A program made the translations under genes and the position numbers. Of a DNA stretch of 64,000 nt, positions 12,394-23,915 are shown piece after piece. Position 1 is the first letter of the stretch. Each line of letters begins with the position of its first letter. Location of the stretch: the NCBI RefSeq assembly GCF_001653235.2, contig NC_035793.1, positions 3,906,001 through 3,970,000 of the forward strand, read 5' to 3'. Below the pieces are notes generated by a model, which was given only the letters and a program-made list of their open reading frames with translations, did no database searches and was not told where the DNA came from. The DNA is from Pochonia chlamydosporia 170 (lineage: Eukaryota; Ascomycota; Sordariomycetes; Hypocreales; Clavicipitaceae).

Positions 12394-14599
12394 TCAGTTC
12401 CCAGAGCGATAATTAACACCATAGACCTTGAACTGGCTAGCATCACCTTCCCACTTCACCCTGCTACACTTCCGATTAGGATTGATCGACTTCCGAAAGC
12501 CAACGTACTTTCCATCCGCTGCACCGCTCGCACGCAAAGTATAAGTCGACCCCTTGGCCTGATACTCAAACACAAAGGCCCTCGCCTCGCTCTTCGTGGC
12601 CGTAAGAGTTGCATTGTTCGAAATGTACAGCTTCTTAAGCGCAGACTGGAGATAAAAGCTATTCCCAAACCGGTTGTCGTCGGCGCTTTGCAAAATCCAG
12701 CGCTGTTTGACGTCGTCATGATTCTTGGTAGCCTGAAGACCGATAACATTGCCCTTTTGCGTGCCAGCCAGACCAAGGCCCTCACTCTCAATCGTCACAT
12801 AGCGCCCTTCGGTAATGGACCCACGAATCCGCTTGAACCCATCTTCAACGAGCCCATCCATATCCTGCTCCGTGTTGGACTTGCCGTACGGCACGGCGGG
12901 ATAATTTCCGTGAGAAAAGCCCGCCAGACACTTCGCCGCACCAACCCATGGACCGGTAAGAGAACCAAGCTCAAGATCACCAGTCATCCAGTCGCTGTCG
13001 TTTCTTGGCTCCGGCATACGCACCGGCGTCAGCACGGGCAACGAGTAGTCGGGGTTCTCAAAGTCGAACGCGTTGACCATGTTAGTCATATGTCGGCGAC
13101 GCCAGGGCCCAATTCCGTGATTCGTCACATTGTACCCGTTGGCCGCGGCCCAGGCCTCTACAAACATCAGATCGGACGTGTGGTCCCCAGTCTCGGCGAA
13201 GACATGACCACCCCGGGTCCATGGGGAGATGATAAAGCGAGGGATACGATGTCCTAAGAGTGGTCTGCGTCAGCGAAATCTTAGTGCGAGGAGGGTTTTG
13301 TGAGACGGTGTTTCTGTGACAACTCATATTGGGAAGTCGCGTGGACGGTGTTTTTCACAAAGCTCACCTGGACCGATGGGTAATACCCCGTTATTAGCAT
13401 TGAAGGGGTCGGTGATCCATTCTCCGGCGGCTTCTTTGGGGGCAACCGGGGGGATGACATGGTCGGCCCAACCGCCTTGTTCGTCGTAGCTGATGATGAG
13501 GGCGGTTTCCTTGTATGCCGGGCTGTTCATGACGGCTTGGACGACGTTTCTCTGCAGCCAAGCACCGTCAATGGGCATGTTGGGCGCATGTTCACTCTGT
13601 TCCTGGTTGCCGATGATCCAGCTGACTTGGGGGAGAGTGCCGTTGGCACAAGCGTCGTAGAAAGCTTGGAGGCCGGGGAACGCGGTGCCATTTTTGCGTA
13701 GGATGTTGTCCTTGGGAGCGGTCTGATACTGCTTGAAGTAGTGGAGCATGTTGTCTTCGTAGTTGTCCAGGCCTTGCCAGACTTTCCATGAGATGCCGGC
13801 GTCCATGAGGTATTCCGGCATAGTCTTCCACACAAAGGGATAGCAATTGTTGCCGGGAGAGTCACAGCCCGGACTGGCACGGTTGGATAGGATGTTGCCG
13901 CCTTTACCGTCTGGGTTCGTAGGAGATCCGGCGGTGTTGACACTTCCGCTCATCCACATGATGCGGTTGGGATCCGTAACACCAAGGATACTCTGGTGGG
14001 AGTTGTCCATCAGTGTCCATCCGTTGGCAATGTCCCAGTGAGTTGCTACATCTTCGCGTTTGTAGTAGCCCATGCTGTAGTCTGTGTCCCAGATAACCCA
14101 TCCGTCGCCACGGCCGTTGTTCCAGGCTCCGTGCATGGCATCCCATCCATTTGATCCGCCGCCCATGCACTGGGTGGCATCTTTCCAGTCGCCGCCGAGG
14201 TAGTTGATGTGCCATGGTGAAAGGACCTGAGTGCCGTTCTTGACATTCTTTATGGGTCTGTCGTGGAAAGTCAGAACGAGTGAAACTTGTGCTTCTCGGT
14301 CTCGAATCGAACAACTTGATTCACGTTTGGGGTTGCTTACTGTCGCCAGACAGGGACACCGTCGTTTACTTTGACATTTGGATCGCCAAAGTTGCGGACG
14401 CCGGCCATGGTGCCAAAGTACTAAACATGTGCTTAGCAGCCATTGCAAGAAGTGATATTATATCATGGTGACGACATACGTGGTCAAAAGATCTGTTCTC
14501 TTGCATAAACAGAACAATGTGCTTGATATCTTTGAGTGACCCGGCCTGCACAGTGGCAGCCGAAGCCATCAACGAGAAAGCAAGCGCCGAATGCCACAT
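12394..14599 (-). CDS. Secreted phosphoesterase, phospholipase C type
   Basis: An enzyme of the phosphoesterase family that contains bacterial-type non-haemolytic phospholipase C and fungal acid phosphatases; it hydrolyses phosphodiester or phosphomonoester bonds outside the cell. Four exons (14599-14480, 14420-14341, 14257-13368, 13253-12394) give 649 residues; introns are 59, 83 and 114 nt with GTATGT, GTAAGC and GTGAGC donors. The signal peptide is MWHSALAFSLMASAATVQA. Family blocks in order: HIVLFMQENRSFDHYFG near the N-terminus (split by intron 1), SWIIGNQEQSEHAP, ISYDEQGGWADHVIPP, then RIPRFIISPW and TGDHTSDLMFVE. The C-terminal 150 residues form a separate, probably beta-rich domain of unknown role. 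The start was chosen at the ATG that opens the signal peptide. Substrate (phospholipid or other phosphate ester) is not decidable here. Confidence 0.88.
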
Positions 14600-15571
14600 C
14601 TTTGCAAAAACCAAGACGATATGTGACCTGATTGCCGAAAGCAAGTCTCCGATTCTTCAATTCTACCTCAACCGGAATCCTACATCTTCACGGGCTACAC
14701 CCAATCTATATACTACTCACATCTGAGTGTCACGATCCACCCACGCACAGCAGAAGGAACCGAAAAAAGTGATATCAACCTTGACACCGGACAGAACAAC
14801 GCCTAGGTTTTATTTTCTGTTGGTTACAACCCTGCAAGAAAAACCTGTGTCAATAAGACAAGTGCACATGCCCACGAAAAACTACATCCTCTCCACGTGC
14901 ATCTACCCAAACCGGCCGCGCGAATTTCCATCACCATTTCGTCTCACCACAAACGCACCAATGATCAATCCGGGAATTGTCACGGCCGCCATACACGAGA
15001 CCCTAATCCAGTCTTGGCCGTGAGGAGAAACCTGCAGGAAAGGTAGTACCAGGGCGGACAGGGGACGAAAACGCATGGGGTAAGGGTGCAGCATCGGTAG
15101 AGGAACTGAGTTAGTCGGTAGTTTATCTAGGCAGGTGCATAAATGAGTGGATTTTAATTTGTAGGTTTTTAATCTGTTGCGTGGGGATAAGATGCACGTG
15201 TGTCGTTGATACGACGTTGGGGTCTGGTCTGTGTTCGCGGGGAGTTATATGAAGCGGTGATGGTTGTAATATTTTGGAAAGCCGGTTTCGTTAGGAGGGG
15301 AAAGTCAGAAGGGGTTTTTCTTTTTTTCGGAAAGTATTTTTTTGTTGAGCCAACATTGGAAGTGTCTTGTTTCTGGTGATGTGGTTTGCCCCTGGTGTAC
15401 ACGTGCACCTGCATATTGTATTACACAACATATGTTGAGGTCTGAATGCATAGGACGTTCCGTTCCTTGTCATTTTTGAATCGTGCTTAAACGAGTCAAA
15501 CTTTTACTCATGGCAGAGTAAACTGCTTTGTTTTGGTCTCCTGACGTCGGGGACCGAGAAGGCTAGTAGGG
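14600..15571. other. Divergent intergenic region
   Basis: The region separates the divergent phosphoesterase and multicopper oxidase genes and must contain both promoters. No canonical TATA box stands out and no other gene is visible. Confidence 0.4.
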
Positions 15572-17706
15572 ATGGCCAACCTATGGCACGATGGTCCACA
15601 TGCCCGACGGCGGTCGAAGCGTGTCTTCATAGGTGTTGGGTTGATGGTAATTGCCTGTTTTGCTTTATTCTTTGTGGTTCTCTTGAGGCAATCAGGTGTT
15701 TTGCTGGAACCAAATGCGTGGTTATCTGCAACATTAGGTTTTGGTGCCTCGAAGTCGGAACATCTCGACGATGCGTTTGCTTTACATCCGGAGGAACACA
15801 TCTTTCGGGCGCCGCGAACAATTCAATTACACTGGAATGTTACGAAAGAAAAGCAAAGACCAGACGGGGTGCTCAAAGAGGTTTACCTTATCAATGGTAA
15901 ACTCATCAGTTGGCATAGTTCTGTTGCTTTCTAGCTAACTCCCCACAGGTCAATTTCCAGGGCCAACGATAGAAGCAAGATCGGGAGACACCATCAAAGT
16001 TACAGTTGTCAATGGAATCGCAAACGATACCGACAGTGGCCTTGCCATTCACTGGCACGGCATGATCATGAAAGGTAAGCCAGATTGTCCACCCACCTAC
16101 TACACCCATCAATCTAACCCTCATAGGCTTCAACGAAATGGACGGAGTTGTAGGCATAACCCAATGCACAATCGACTCAGGCGCAACATTCACCTACATG
16201 TTTACCATTCACAAAGAGCAGCACGGCACATTTTGGTACCACGCACACTCTGCCGTCAAACGAGCAGATGGCTTATACGGCGGCCTCGTAGTGCACAAGC
16301 CAGTGGACGGCAAAAACGCTCAGCCCGACTCATCCATATATGAATACGACAGTGAGAAATTGTTGCTCATCGGCGACTGGTATCATTCAACTGCGGACGT
16401 AGTATTAGCTAGATACAAAAGCTTTCGAAACTATGCCTACGAGGTCAGTCATCTCCCATTTTCTGCCTGGGACGTCTATCTAATTGAGCCAAAATCACAG
16501 CCTGCGCCAGATTCCTTGTTAATCAATGGAGTCGGCTCTTATAACTGCACCAATGCACGTCCAGGACGACCGGTGGACTGCAAAGAGACAGACGCACCCA
16601 CGTTTCATGTTTCTGGTGACAAGGCGGTTAGATTGCGGGTGGTTAATACAGGAGCATCAGCTGGCTATTCGTTGGAACTTGAGAAGGCAAGCTTACGACT
16701 CATCACCGTGGATGGCGGTAGCACCGTGTCAAACTCTACGCCTCAGACTTCAGCAATTGGTATTCTTTATCCCGGTCAACGGATGGATCTGCTATTGCTT
16801 CCGGAGGGAGCTTCCAAGACTAGAAGGCAATCGACTAATGCCATTATCAGGGTTATACTTGATCTAGAGTAAGCAGCTCACTCTATCACTTTATATATCT
16901 GTCGCCTAGCTAACCCAGTAGACTCATGCCAATGATGAATCCGGCCCTCACCCGAATACAATCATTCCCGTTACAGTGGACGCACTCCTCAACAGAGCAT
17001 AAGCGAAGCAAAGCCCGTGACAAAGTCAAAATCTACAACATGGCAAAAGCTGAAGGGTCCATCATCCCCGAAACCTCACCTCTTCACAAACAACCCGCCG
17101 AAACAGCCCTCCTCTACACAAGCCTCGGCATCAATTCCTACAAAAACGACGAACCATGGGGCGAGCTCAACCGCACGTCATGGGTGTGGAAAGATCCCAA
17201 AGCCAAGCCCCTTCTGGCCATGGACAAAAAGACATGGGAAACGGGCACAGAGCAGGCAAACCATCTTCGAACCTTTCGTGTGCCGCGATATGAAGCCGGT
17301 GAGGACCGGTGGCTAGACTTGGTGGTGAATAATATTGATGACAAGGGACATCCGTTTCACTTGGTATGTTTGACGTACTGAATACATGTGTGGATACTGA
17401 CTTGAGAAGCATGGCTACGAGTTCTACGTGATTACCTCACAGCAAGACGAGTTGGGAAGGGCGTATAATCCGTTTGAAGGGGAACTGGACGCCAAGCTAG
17501 TGAATACGAAAACGGCCCTGAAGAGAGATACCGTGTATATCAAGCGACGAGGGTATGTGGTCTTGCGATTTCCGCTGCATAATGCTGGATTGTGGCTCAT
17601 GCATTGTCATGTGCTTTGGCACCAGGCCGTGGGGATGGGCGTGGTGTTGCAGGTTGGTGATGTGTCGGGGGAGACGGCGCGGAAGGCTATGCAGTCTTGT
17701 TCGTAG
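15572..17706 (+). CDS. Membrane-anchored multicopper oxidase (laccase-like)
   Basis: A three-domain multicopper oxidase that couples substrate oxidation to reduction of oxygen to water. Six exons (15572-15896, 15949-16074, 16127-16443, 16501-16868, 16919-17363, 17410-17706) give 625 residues. All four copper-binding blocks are present: HWHG near residue 143, WYHAHS, HPFHLHG (split exactly by the last intron) and HCHVLWHQAVGM. The residue at the T1 axial position is Met, as in lower-potential oxidases such as ascorbate oxidase-like and Fet3-like enzymes, where many laccases have Leu or Phe. Residues 15-40 are a basic stretch followed by a long hydrophobic segment (FIGVGLMVIACFALFFVVLL), so it is probably a type II membrane protein and not freely secreted. 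The fourth exon junction removes a 57-nt stopless stretch; the fifth has tandem acceptors. Substrate unknown. Confidence 0.88.
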
Positions 17707-18099
17707 GAATGGAATGTATGTATTGATAATGAGGAATGAATTTGTGTAGATATACTGAATTTGAGGGAAATTGACTTGGCTTTGAGGTCAATAGCGCATT
17801 TCAACCAAGTACGAGCACGGCACTCTGTCAGAGATGGACTCAGCCCATAAGCAGCTAAGTTGACTATTTACATAGCAGAAAATAGTCATGTTTCAGGCAA
17901 ACTGACAACATGCACATTACTGGCAATTTGCACGTAATTATTAAGTCGCAAGTTTGTCGATTCGTGTTTCTAATAGCAGATAGGTCTGTACATGGACAAA
18001 GAGTATACTTTCGACCTTGCTCATATATTCATTCAATCCAATACTGGTTAATTTGCTCGTGATCGGCCACCTGTGTGTTACAGATTAACGCAAATACGT
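17707..18099. other. Convergent intergenic region
   Basis: An AT-rich spacer between the convergent oxidase and the unknown gene; presumably 3' untranslated regions. Nothing else was seen. Confidence 0.4.
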
Positions 18100-19932
18100 C
18101 TACTTTGAAACAGACGCAACAGATTGTCGATATATCTTCTGGGCATCATTCCGCGCCAGTGGCCACAAGTCAGCCAGATGCTGAGTCTGCAGCAGAAGCA
18201 AAGGGCCAAGATCATCCCACAACAAACTCCCCAGAATACGGAGCCACCCTTCATACCCAGGCGACTCGACATCACGATCCGGATCCTCGTTGCTCGGGTC
18301 GTATCTCACATCAATGGCCAGGACGTGACCCGGCTGCTCGGGCTTAGACTCAAGGTATGAGTCGATGACTGCTTTATCCGCGACGAGGAAGATGTCGTTG
18401 TGGAAATTTTCCATATGTTCTGCATTAGCTGGCTCAAAGTCCCTGTCCAAACATTAGCAACGGGTCACTTAACCAGACAGAAGATTGATTCACCTTCTCA
18501 AAGCAGCAACGTCACTTTCTTTTGCATCTCTCCACTCCACTTTGGAGAGTCTCTTGATGTCGTCAACGCCTTGAAGTTCCGAGCCCCAGTTCGAAATATC
18601 CTGATCAAATTTCTTCTTGAACTCCTCCCATTCCTCATCGCTGTGATCATAGCATGTACGATACGCGATAAATCCCCATGATAAACCACCGTGGTAACCA
18701 ATGATCCGATTTGCATACGTCACCCAGAGTTCTGTCCCGATCGACGATTCTTCTCCCCGAAGTTCAGCTCTAGTTCGCGCTTGAGCCCGGATCTGGCTGC
18801 GAACAGTGGCAGCAGAACCGTTGTTCCCCGCCTCTTCGCCAGACCACGACTCGACCCGAGTTAGGTACTTGAGGCGGCAGTAGTAGTCGGCTTTACGCGA
18901 AAGAGTGTTTCCAGAGAATTGTATGGGCGCTTCTCGGTAGGGACTTGACGTGTCGACGGTGGCGTCATCCTGGGAGGGTAGAGATTCGCCTTTGTACCCG
19001 TCCATGGGGATGAAAATAGCACTGTCCGCTTGCGCACCGTTCTCAAAGAGGTCGTGGAATTTATCTGCCAGACCGAACTGAGCTCCTCCCATGCCTCCCG
19101 GAGAGTTCATCAATGTGTCGTTCGAGAGCTGTTCGAGAATTGGGTCGCGAAGACGCTCAATGTGGGAAGTGACCCATTGATGAGAGCGTTGTGAAACGCA
19201 ATGGTAGTGGTCTTTGATGAACTCATGCCAAAGAGATGCCGCTGAAACCGACGGGCCAGTTTCTGTTCCAGCTGCTTCCTTAGCTTGTATGGCCTTGTCA
19301 AACGCATCCAAGTATCCCCAGATAATGTTGTAGGTTTCGCGAAGAAACCTTTTAATTTCAGGAATATTTAGATAGTGGAACACATTGGTCACCGCGCAAA
19401 GATATTGACACGCCTCGTGGAAGTTTTCAGGAGAATCTAGTTGCAACTCGGCCCATCTCCGTTCTGAAATCGGCATCACGCCCTCCCAGATCCTCGACTT
19501 CATCCCATGCAATTCCTTGGAGATGCTTACGAGCCGAGATGAATCTTCATACGAGCCAATACTGGCCATGACTCTTTCCATGATAATTTGGCTGTTCTTG
19601 TCGAACGGTGCAGGCGCCCAAGTTGACATTGGCTGCTGGAGGTAGTCTATGGCTGTTTCTGATAACAACGGCAAGGTTGTCTGTTTGCCGGAGGGAAGGC
19701 GGCCTCCGAGGCTGAATTCGATGAAATGTATAAATGTTTGGGGCTCCAAGATGCGGTCGACTATCCATAGTCTGCTGTTCCGTTCGGCTGCTGGAGTTCC
19801 TGGATGTAATATTTGGTCCACGGCACCTGATGGTGTGTTTGATCGTGCCGCTAAGTTGCGTCTCATCATGCCAGAGAAGGGGTTCCCAAATCTGCTTGCA
19901 AGCAGGTCCATCTGCGCAAAAAAGGAATTCAT
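18100..19932 (-). CDS. Unknown protein, 593 residues
   Basis: Two exons (19932-18494 and 18442-18100) are joined by a 51-nt intron with GTGAAT donor and GGACAG acceptor; the joined frame runs ALR-RDFEPANAEHMENFHND and gives 593 residues. I do not recognise the family. The protein is soluble-looking and rich in aromatic residues and charged helices, with no signal peptide or membrane segment. The C-terminal 110 residues (VLAIDVRYDP, EGWLRILGSLLWDDLG) look like a compact domain of their own. The long single frame, clean intron and even codon use support a real gene. Function is not inferred. Confidence 0.75.
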
Positions 19933-20353
19933 ATTGTCTGTTGCCGCGTGTCAATTCGAACTTGGGTTGATGATGCTGTTGATTCGATCACGACTGTGGT
20001 GTTTCGTGAATGAAAATCTTGGTGTTGGTAGCGTTCTAGCTGCGTCGACATTGACCCGCAACTATTTTAAACAAGTCTGGTAACTAAATTGCCTAAGGCT
20101 CGCTAGATCGGACACTTCCATTTACGGCTCTCTTTTAGTTCAAGGAAACAAGGCACTCAGCTTATTTTCCCCTGCTGAACATCGAAACCCCAGGAACCTC
20201 CGTGCTCGTCATGATTCCTGGTGTTGGGAACTTATGCAAATGTTGTCGGGTGGAGCGACCTACATTGCATATCGTAATGCCTTCGTTGGCCAGCCATGGA
20301 AATGAACTGACGCCTTTTTCGTGTTCAGCAGACTGTTCCTAGACCGTACCCAT
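19933..20353. other. Divergent spacer
   Basis: A 420-bp spacer between the unknown gene and the F-box locus, with no recognisable element. Confidence 0.35.
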
Positions 20354-22055
20354 ATGTTGGTCTTGCCGTGTTCATCAAAAGTCATGTACAAGTTGAGGTT
20401 TGAACTGTGGACAGCACGGTACGGGGCGAGACAGCAGATGGCTTACTTAAGCCCCGAGGAGGCTGCATTGTATTCTAATATAAGTTATCTGAGCTTCCTA
20501 GATGTCTTTGACTCTTTGCACAGCCTGGTCATACATGGCACCAGACTTGATTTTGCCATCATACTCAATTGCACAAGCACATCGATGAAAACGATTCTCC
20601 TCCGACTGAAGAAGCTCTTAGGCCCTTCCAGGTTGCAGCAATCGCCTCTCTCGGTACCGAGGGCAAAGTGCACCAACGTCACAGCTGATAAACCTCGTGC
20701 CGGTTTTGATAATTGGGTGGCAGGCCATCCAAGAGACGAACATGCAGAAGATCCGAGTCACGAATCACGGCTAGAAAGCCTACCTCCCGAGGTTCACCGC
20801 ATTTTGTTGTCTACGCTACCACTAAACGAGCTCCGTGCTTTGGTTTTGTCGTCTCCCACCATCCACGAAAGGTATCTGCTCGATCGCAGGTATTTGCTCT
20901 GCAGGTCCTTGGAGAACACCCTGGGCTCCGTCTCCGTCGATGCCTACGCCGTTTTTCAGTCCAGCAGTGCCGAATTTGCAAAGCCGCGTACTCGTGAGGT
21001 GATCAGGGGTTCTCTGACACTTTATCTGGACTGGCGAAATGCCCCTCAACAGGCAAAACTCCCGAAAGAACTGACGGAGCAAGAAGCTATAAGTATGATA
21101 GCATTTCATTCCTCTATTGTCAACCCTCTGGCAAAGTACTACTCTACTTAGGCACTGAATAATCTAGCCGGGGAAGATGGAGGATTGCAAAGTCATGCGC
21201 CACTGAGTTGTACGGAGCAGACGCGCTTGATGCGTGCTTTGTACCGTTTCCAATTATCTTGCAACCTCTTTGGCAGGGGTCACTTTGCGTCTACTCTACA
21301 GCCACCATTGCGCTTCGAAGCCGTCGATATCCTGAGCATGTTTCTTTGCTTATTCGAACCGTGGGAGGCTGAGGAGATCGGATGCATAAACATGTTCGCA
21401 AAAGAGAAGTACGACCAGGTCTTCATCGACATACGCCGGGACGTACATGAAGAAAACCCCAAGTTTGATGGCCGGCGACCGCCTACTCCAGAAGGAGCCT
21501 TTGACTTTGACAACAGCTGTAGGTCCCCCGCCTTTTATTCCTTGGTATTAATGTTAATTTTGACACAACTAACTTGGCTCTGCGAAAACAGGGGTTAGGC
21601 AAGGGCTCTTACAAGGGACTATCTCTCGTGGTCTGGAGTTACTGCACTCTCTTCTTCTGAAGCACAGGAACCATGATGAACTTGTATCATTCATGCAGGA
21701 GGAGATTTCGTGGTCCTTGGGCAACATTCTCGACGACGCTTTTGGTGAGACCCCTCAATTCCTACGGAGGCATAGGAAGATATCACCTCGAGACAAGAAG
21801 CAATTTCGGCGCGAACCTTTACCCTTCATGGGCGAGAACGATTCGCTTAGATTACTACCCCCACTAGCCTGGACAGTGATATGGCATGGAACCTACAGCA
21901 ACTTGTTTGGACATTATGTCCAGGACGCTATACGCCGCTGGGGTTATGTCATGTGGGATGCGGTGCGAATGGCGCGAACGAATGCAAAGGAAGTGTTGAT
22001 GCGGCAATGGAAGGCTTACTGGCGGCTTGGCGATCCGAGAGATCATTTTCTGTAG
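20354..22055 (+). pseudogene. F-box-type protein gene interrupted by TAG
   Basis: The locus reads as a fungal F-box protein of the large expanded families, which supply substrate adaptors for SCF ubiquitin ligases. An F-box-like block, RLESLPPEVHRILLSTLPL, sits in the middle of the first frame. The frame is stopped by TAG at 21149-21151 (after KYYST) but continues in the same phase with ALNNLAGEDGG and on to 21518. A 73-nt intron (21519-21591, GTAGGT...AACAG) then joins to the last part, which ends RRWGYVMWDAVRMA...RLGDPRDHFL, a typical tail for this family. No usable intron skips the TAG. The start is uncertain: in-frame ATGs are at 20354, 20384, 20438 and 20585. Most likely a recently broken gene; sequence error or stop readthrough are alternatives. 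Confidence 0.6.
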
Positions 22056-23107
22056 TTGCACAGAATGCTACTTGTTCACCAGCATCCAGGGGTGACAGCA
22101 CACCCGTTACGCAAGATAGCAACATACTTTCAGGGAGTTCTCACTGGAGAAGCTCTGTTTGATGCCTGCTAACTAACCAGGGCCTATGGATGGATAAGGC
22201 CTTCACCAGTCGTCAATGCGCTGTGCTGCCTCTTTGACAGCACCATCTGACGACAGACAGGGTTTCCACCGGAGGAGCAGAAATTCATCCAAAAGTGATG
22301 CTGCTGTCATACCTCCATGCTGGCTCAGTCACAGAGCTGGGCTTCAATTGGACAGCCAAGTGCCAAACCTCCCCTGCTACTGGGAGGAAGAAGCATCAGG
22401 TAAGTCGTGACACCTAACACCCGCACCCTTGTGTCCCGTGTATTGACGAGAGAAGCAAGCTGGTGTGATTGTGCCACGTACCGTTGGCTCGATGCCCTAG
22501 CAGAGGTGCCTGGGTTATGCAATAAATTCCTGCGCTATGGCAGACGCTACCCAATAACATAGCCACAGAAGCTGGCAAGAGTACAAGGCGGGAATATACG
22601 GGAGTTGCCAGTTTGGTCACTATCGATGGTCCCTTGGAAATGGAACAGTTACTGCTAGGAAATGACGGTTCTGCTAAAGGCGACCCCTGAAGCAGCGGCC
22701 CACCACCTGAGCTATGCAAACAATGCAGCGACCAGTCTCCAGCTTACGGTTTACCGTTTCCAGCTCCCGGCTTACAGTTTCCAGTTTCCGGTTCCGAACC
22801 ATGACTCTTTACGGTTGCATCGATTGGGCATCTTTACTTCATGCTGGTTTGCTCTTGGTGTGGTAATACACGGCGAACCAACTACAGGTTCAACTCGGGC
22901 TGCTTCTTCTACTGTTTGACACGGTTCAGTAACGACCCAAGGAGTATAACACGATGCCCGACCTCTCTGTTTTTAACCTGATTTCCATAGCAACTGGTGT
23001 TTAAAAGTTCACCTTTCACCTATTGATCCATTTTCTGCATCTTCTATTTCAGAAAATCATGTGTTATTCGTGTGATCATTATCGGTGTTGGCTGGAAAAC
23101 TGTTTAG
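22056..23107. other. Intergenic region with short degenerate repeats
   Basis: There is no credible gene. Around 22733-22800 short pyrimidine-rich units of the type CAG(C/T)TT...CCGG are repeated several times with drift. Nothing else was recognised. Confidence 0.35.
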
Positions 23108-23915
23108 ATGGGAGAGGTCCACGACGAGCATCATCAAGACGCCGCCAACTCGCCCAGTATGGATTCACCCTGTTTATTATATGCACTGCGAATTCTGACG
23201 TTGTATAAAGGTTGCGAAGCTTCCTACGCCGACTGCCAGGAGCAGTCACTCAATCCGCGGTTGTAGATCTTGCCACTCGGTGTCATCATATAGCACAGTC
23301 CCTTCCATACCATCCGATGATTCTGCAGACACAATCAACTCTTCGCACTCTATCCAATCTGCCGCAAGACCAATTAGCCAGCATGCCAGGGATTCATAAG
23401 CAACAGACCCTGGCGCCTGGACCTCAAGAATGGCCCAGCACGGTAGAACCAGTAGCATACGAGCACGAAGCGCCTCTAAACCCAGAAGCTATGGGAACTT
23501 ACGGAACGTACAATCCAGATGCTGTAACGCATGGCGCAGCCCAAGCAGCGTATGAGGGCCATCTCCAACAGGCCTATCATGATACCACGCCAGGGCAACA
23601 GCTAGGGTGTGCAAATATGGCGATCGAACCGGGAGACACCGCTCTAATGTATGTATCCAATACCTCAGAGGAGAGCGAGGCTAACATGCCATTGTACCGC
23701 ATAGAGCAGCAGAGACCAGACCGGATTTTGTCACGACGTATCAACACACATATAGGTCTACTCACTTCCCTGACGGCCATATCCACATCGAGTCTCAAGA
23801 AATGCAATACACGGCGGGGGGAATACTGTATCTGAAGCAAGAAAAAACTACAATGGTATTTATGTTCAATCTCAGATACATACGTGTGTTCAAGTTTACG
23901 GCTTATTCACAATAA
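23108..23915 (+). pseudogene. Frame-broken relic of an unknown gene
   Basis: Protein-like segments occur in three phases one after another. An ATG at 23108 opens MGEVHDEHHQDAANSPSMDS; a Ser-rich stretch (SSYSTVPSIPSDDSADTINS) follows in another frame; a Pro/Glu/Tyr-rich stretch (EWPSTVEPVAYEHEAPLNPE to MPLYRIEQQRPDR) in a third; and STHFPDGHIHIESQEMQYTA again in another phase, ending at 23915. No intron set I could place joins them cleanly. I read this as a decayed gene of unknown family, though an unrecognised multi-exon gene is possible. Confidence 0.3.

Noticed and set aside
12388..13257. 289-codon plus-strand frame
   Set aside because: Antisense of the last exon of the phosphoesterase; the minus strand carries all family motifs.
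22733..22800. CRISPR-like or LTR-like repeat
   Set aside because: Units are short, irregular and degenerate, without spacers or terminal structure; this is a eukaryotic genome.
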